A program made the translations under genes and the position numbers. A stretch of DNA of 24,513 nucleotides from Micrococcales bacterium UBA2465 (GTDB lineage: Bacteria; Actinomycetota; Actinomycetes; Actinomycetales; Microbacteriaceae): assembly GCA_002342255.1 (NCBI GenBank), contig DDPP01000053.1:1-24513 (forward strand), in the 5' to 3' direction. How positions within the stretch are numbered: position 1 is the first letter of the stretch; each line of letters starts with the position of its first letter. Positions 21,647 through 24,513 of the stretch are shown piece by piece. Below the pieces are notes generated by a model, which did no database searches, was not told the origin of the DNA, and saw only the letters and a list, made by a program, of their open reading frames with translations.

Positions 21647-24513
21647 ATGTTCAAAAGCAAGAAAACTGCATGGCTGACCATAGTAGCGCTGCTAGTTCCA
21701 ACTACCCTAGGTATGTTCGGAGCTTCTGCTGCTCAGGCTGCTGCATCTTCAACCACTCTCTCAACTTTTACAGTGAACGGTACTGACGCCGGCACTGGTA
21801 CCACTGGCTCACTGAACCTAGACGTTTCAACCCTTAACGTCAACAACGGTGTGCTATCTACCGACGTAGTTGCTACAGCAACTGACGCGGCTAACACTGA
21901 TGTCACCATTGCTGGTGATTCAAACCTTAAGGTCGGATCTAACACACTTACTGTTACTGTTACCGACAAGGATGACGCAACCAATAAGACGGTTTATACA
22001 AGAACTCTGAATGTTTTAAACAACGACAACTCTGCTGACATTGTCGTTAACCAGGATCTACTTATCAACGGTGAAAGCACCGAGGTCGACTGGGGAACAA
22101 CTTCTGTTCCAGTAGTTGTAACCCCTACCGACTCGAATGCAACAGTTACCGTAAACGGAACCAGTGTTGCTTTGGTTGGCGGTAAAGCTAGCACCACAGT
22201 TACCGGTCTAACAACAGGTGACAACACTGTGACTGTTGTTGTTACCGCTGCCAATGGTGAAGCTGATGAGTCAATCCTCACCGTTGTTGTTGATCAGAAC
22301 ACTGACACCAGCGCTACCATTACCGTCGAAGGAATCATTGCTGACGATGGCGACACTATCCCGCTAGACACTGGCACTACAGACCCAGACATAGAAGTAA
22401 CCACAACTGACGTTAACGCAACTGTTGACATTGTTGGTGGATCTGATTTGATTCCTGGCGAAAACCGCGTAGACATTTATGTAACTGCTGAAGACGGTGT
22501 TACTTTCCAGGTTTACAACCTAACTTTGATGGTTGCTCTAGATGACGACGCCTCAGCAACTATTTCTGTAAACGGAGCTGTATACGGTGACGGTGACCAA
22601 GTAATTCTTCCTTACCAGACAACATCTGTGAATGTTTCTGTTTCTCTAGGTGACCCAGATGCCTCATACGTAATTGACGGAAACTCCGGTCTGCTTCAGG
22701 GCGACAATGACCTTCTAGTTACCGTTTATGCCCCAGATGGTGTTACATCTCTTCAATACACAATCACTTTGACTGTGTCTGACCCTGATGTAACTCTTTC
22801 ATCTTTGAAAGTAAATGGCACTCAAGTAGCCGACCAAGGCTCAATCGTAGTTTCTACCACTCAGAACACCTTGACTCTAGTCACTACCGACTCCAGAGCT
22901 ACTGTTTCTGTTGATGGCGGAACTTACAACCCTGCAACAGGTGCGATCACTCTTGAGCTTGGTTCAAACGACATCGCCATTACTGTTACTGGTGATGACA
23001 AAGCCACTACTCGCGAATACGACATCACCGTTGGTGTTATCGGAATTGAAGTTGAGTGGGAAGGCACTACTGATCCAACACTCGCTCTTCAGGGAGATGT
23101 GATCACAGTTCCTGGTTCTGTTGAAATGGTAACGGTTGCCCCAACCACTCCTCTAACCGGTTGGATTGCTGAAGTTGAAGGTGACAAGGACCTAGACTTC
23201 GGAAACAACACCGTGACTGTTACTTTCACCTCTCCAGATAACGTTGTGATTGTAAAGAGCTTTACCGTGTTTGTTGGTCCAGCTGACCTAACGTTGAGCA
23301 CTTTCACTGTAGGCGAAGAAGAGGTAACTCTGACTGGTCTATCTGGAACTGTTACTTTGGATCCACACACAACTAGTGCAGTTGTAGAAGTTGAAACAAC
23401 TGATGATCGCGCAACCTTCACTGTTACCGGTGGAAACAACTTAGTTGTTGGAAACAACAACCTGGTTGTAGTTGTTACCGGTGCCGATGGCAGGACTGCT
23501 ACTTACACTGTGAACGTTTACGTCACACCATCTGACAACAATGAAATTGATTCAATCTTAATCAATGGTGTTTTGCTAGATGACGGTGCAGACTACACAG
23601 AGGTCGAAGCTGGTTCAATTGCTATTTCAGTCGACCCAGCTGATGAAGCAGCAACGGCAGCAATTACTGTTGCTGCAACTGCTGGCAGCTTCGGTGGTTC
23701 AGCTACCTACTCAAACGGCGTTATCACCGGTTCTGGTTACATCACAGTAAGTGTTGTTGTGACTGCTGAGAATGGCGTTGCCGCAGCTCCAGTTACCTTC
23801 AACTTGCTAGCAACCAAGGACTTCGATGTGGTTAGCGGTTCAAACCCAAGCACAGACACTCTTCGAGTTGGCACCTATGCATCCAGCAAGTTCAGCACTG
23901 TTTCTGGCTTCTTCCCAGCGGGAACCAAGTTGAGTTACCAGTGGTTGGCTGACGGAGTAGCGATTTCTGGAAAGACAACTAGCCGTTTGCTGCTGACAGC
24001 AGATGACCTAGATCGTGAAGTTCGACCAGTTGTTTCAGGCATGGTAAGCGGAGTCAAGAAGACTTTCGTAGGCCAAAAGCTTGAAGTTTCTAAGGGTCTG
24101 ATTGCTCTCTCATCAACTCCTGCAATTCTAGGTAAGCCTGCGTTCGGTGGAACTCTAAAGGCTATTCCGAAGAAGTGGAGCGACGGCGTTGACCTTGCCT
24201 ACCAGTGGTATGTAAACGGTGTTGCTTTGGCTGGAGCATCTGGCGAGACCTTCGACATCACCTCAGACAATGTCAACGTAGGTGACACGGTCAAGGTTGC
24301 TGTAACAGGAACTGCAGATGGTTACGATGACTTGACTAAGGTCAGCTCTGAAGTAACCCTAGTTACTGGATCGCTTCGTATAACTGACAAGCCAACTGTT
24401 TCAGCTGATTCAAACGGCTACGTTACCGGTGCAACACTCACTGTTACCTCTGGTGGAACCAACAGCACAGATGCGACTGTTGACTTCCAGTGGTACCGCA
24501 ACGGTGTTGCTAT
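21647..24513 (+). CDS. Large secreted repeat protein with cadherin-like and Ig-like modules (partial, 3' end outside window)
   Basis: The frame stays open from the ATG at 21647 to the window end, 955 full codons. A signal peptide is clear: basic FKSKK, a hydrophobic core (9-26), and AQA at 29-31. From about 35 to 740 there are repeated beta-sandwich modules of the cadherin-like type, each closing with a phrase such as VTVTAEDGVTFQVYNLTL or VVVTGADGRTATYTVNV. From about 760 the modules change to an Ig-like repeat marked by YQWLADGVAI, YQWYVNGVAL and FQWYRNGVAI-like phrases near residues 764, 852 and 947, about 90 apart. No cysteine is present in the part I translated, and it is rich in Thr, Val and Asp. 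Codon choice is strongly biased, as in highly expressed genes. It is probably a cell-surface adhesin or coat protein; the anchor, if any, is beyond the window. Confidence 0.85.
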   Translation, partial: MFKSKKTAWLTIVALLVPTTLGMFGASAAQAAASSTTLSTFTVNGTDAGTGTTGSLNLDVSTLNVNNGVLSTDVVATATDAANTDVTIAGDSNLKVGSNTLTVTVTDKDDATNKTVYTRTLNVLNNDNSADIVVNQDLLINGESTEVDWGTTSVPVVVTPTDSNATVTVNGTSVALVGGKASTTVTGLTTGDNTVTVVVTAANGEADESILTVVVDQNTDTSATITVEGIIADDGDTIPLDTGTTDPDIEVTTTDVNATVDIVGGSDLIPGENRVDIYVTAEDGVTFQVYNLTLMVALDDDASATISVNGAVYGDGDQVILPYQTTSVNVSVSLGDPDASYVIDGNSGLLQGDNDLLVTVYAPDGVTSLQYTITLTVSDPDVTLSSLKVNGTQVADQGSIVVSTTQNTLTLVTTDSRATVSVDGGTYNPATGAITLELGSNDIAITVTGDDKATTREYDITVGVIGIEVEWEGTTDPTLALQGDVITVPGSVEMVTVAPTTPLTGWIAEVEGDKDLDFGNNTVTVTFTSPDNVVIVKSFTVFVGPADLTLSTFTVGEEEVTLTGLSGTVTLDPHTTSAVVEVETTDDRATFTVTGGNNLVVGNNNLVVVVTGADGRTATYTVNVYVTPSDNNEIDSILINGVLLDDGADYTEVEAGSIAISVDPADEAATAAITVAATAGSFGGSATYSNGVITGSGYITVSVVVTAENGVAAAPVTFNLLATKDFDVVSGSNPSTDTLRVGTYASSKFSTVSGFFPAGTKLSYQWLADGVAISGKTTSRLLLTADDLDREVRPVVSGMVSGVKKTFVGQKLEVSKGLIALSSTPAILGKPAFGGTLKAIPKKWSDGVDLAYQWYVNGVALAGASGETFDITSDNVNVGDTVKVAVTGTADGYDDLTKVSSEVTLVTGSLRITDKPTVSADSNGYVTGATLTVTSGGTNSTDATVDFQWYRNGVA

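Noticed and set aside
21733..23460. Several long minus-strand open frames opposite the large repeat protein
   Set aside because: They are shadows produced by the biased codons (many GTT, ACT, GAC) of the plus-strand gene, lack ribosome binding sites and have repetitive Val/Ser/Thr content.

Overview
The window looks like a piece of an actinobacterial chromosome with moderate to low GC. I infer a small-genome freshwater member of the Microbacteriaceae (Rhodoluna/Aquiluna-like, 'Luna' type). The basis is the gene families (fused Wzz/BY-kinase, DUF4012, VanZ, actinobacterial uridine-kinase-like protein, LuxR-type response regulator), the AT-leaning codon use, the very short gene spacings and overlaps, and the absence of outer-membrane export genes such as wza. 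The genus is an inference, not something the sequence proves. No rRNA, tRNA, insertion sequence or CRISPR array is visible, and no gene-free stretch exceeds about 190 bases.

Layout. (1) 1-3582, general metabolism: the 5' part of a LuxR-family response regulator (minus, cut by the window edge), divergent from a plus-strand run of threonine-aldolase-like enzyme, nitroreductase and DedA membrane protein, which meets a P-loop uridine-kinase-like gene on the minus strand. (2) 3675-10288, core of an exopolysaccharide/capsule locus: a VanZ-like membrane protein, converging on and overlapping a DUF4012 gene; a small secreted Ig-like protein; then, divergently, a Wzz/BY-kinase fusion with a striking tyrosine-repeat tail, its low-molecular-weight tyrosine phosphatase, and the initiating polyprenyl-phosphate sugar transferase. 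(3) 10307-20235, the variable sugar-building part: fcl and gmd (GDP-L-fucose pathway), two left-handed beta-helix acyltransferases, a WecG/TagA/CpsF glycosyltransferase, a GT4, a GT2, a Wzx-type flippase, a CgeB-like glycosyltransferase and a Wzy-type polymerase, in mixed orientations. (4) 20348-21473, housekeeping: upp and tadA, divergent with about 30 bp between them and rich in perfect inverted repeats inside the coding sequence. (5) 21647-24513 (running off the end): a very large secreted repeat protein of cadherin-like and Ig-like modules, at least 955 residues so far.

How they work together. The central ten kilobases fit a complete Wzx/Wzy-dependent polysaccharide pathway: the sugar transferase loads the first sugar on undecaprenyl phosphate, WecG/TagA-like, GT4, GT2 and CgeB-like enzymes extend it (one probably using GDP-fucose), acyltransferases decorate it, Wzx flips it, Wzy polymerises it, and the Wzz/BY-kinase with its phosphatase controls chain length. 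DUF4012, VanZ and the 225-residue secreted protein are the parts of the locus whose roles are not established. No gene for making GDP-mannose is present, so it must come from elsewhere in the genome.
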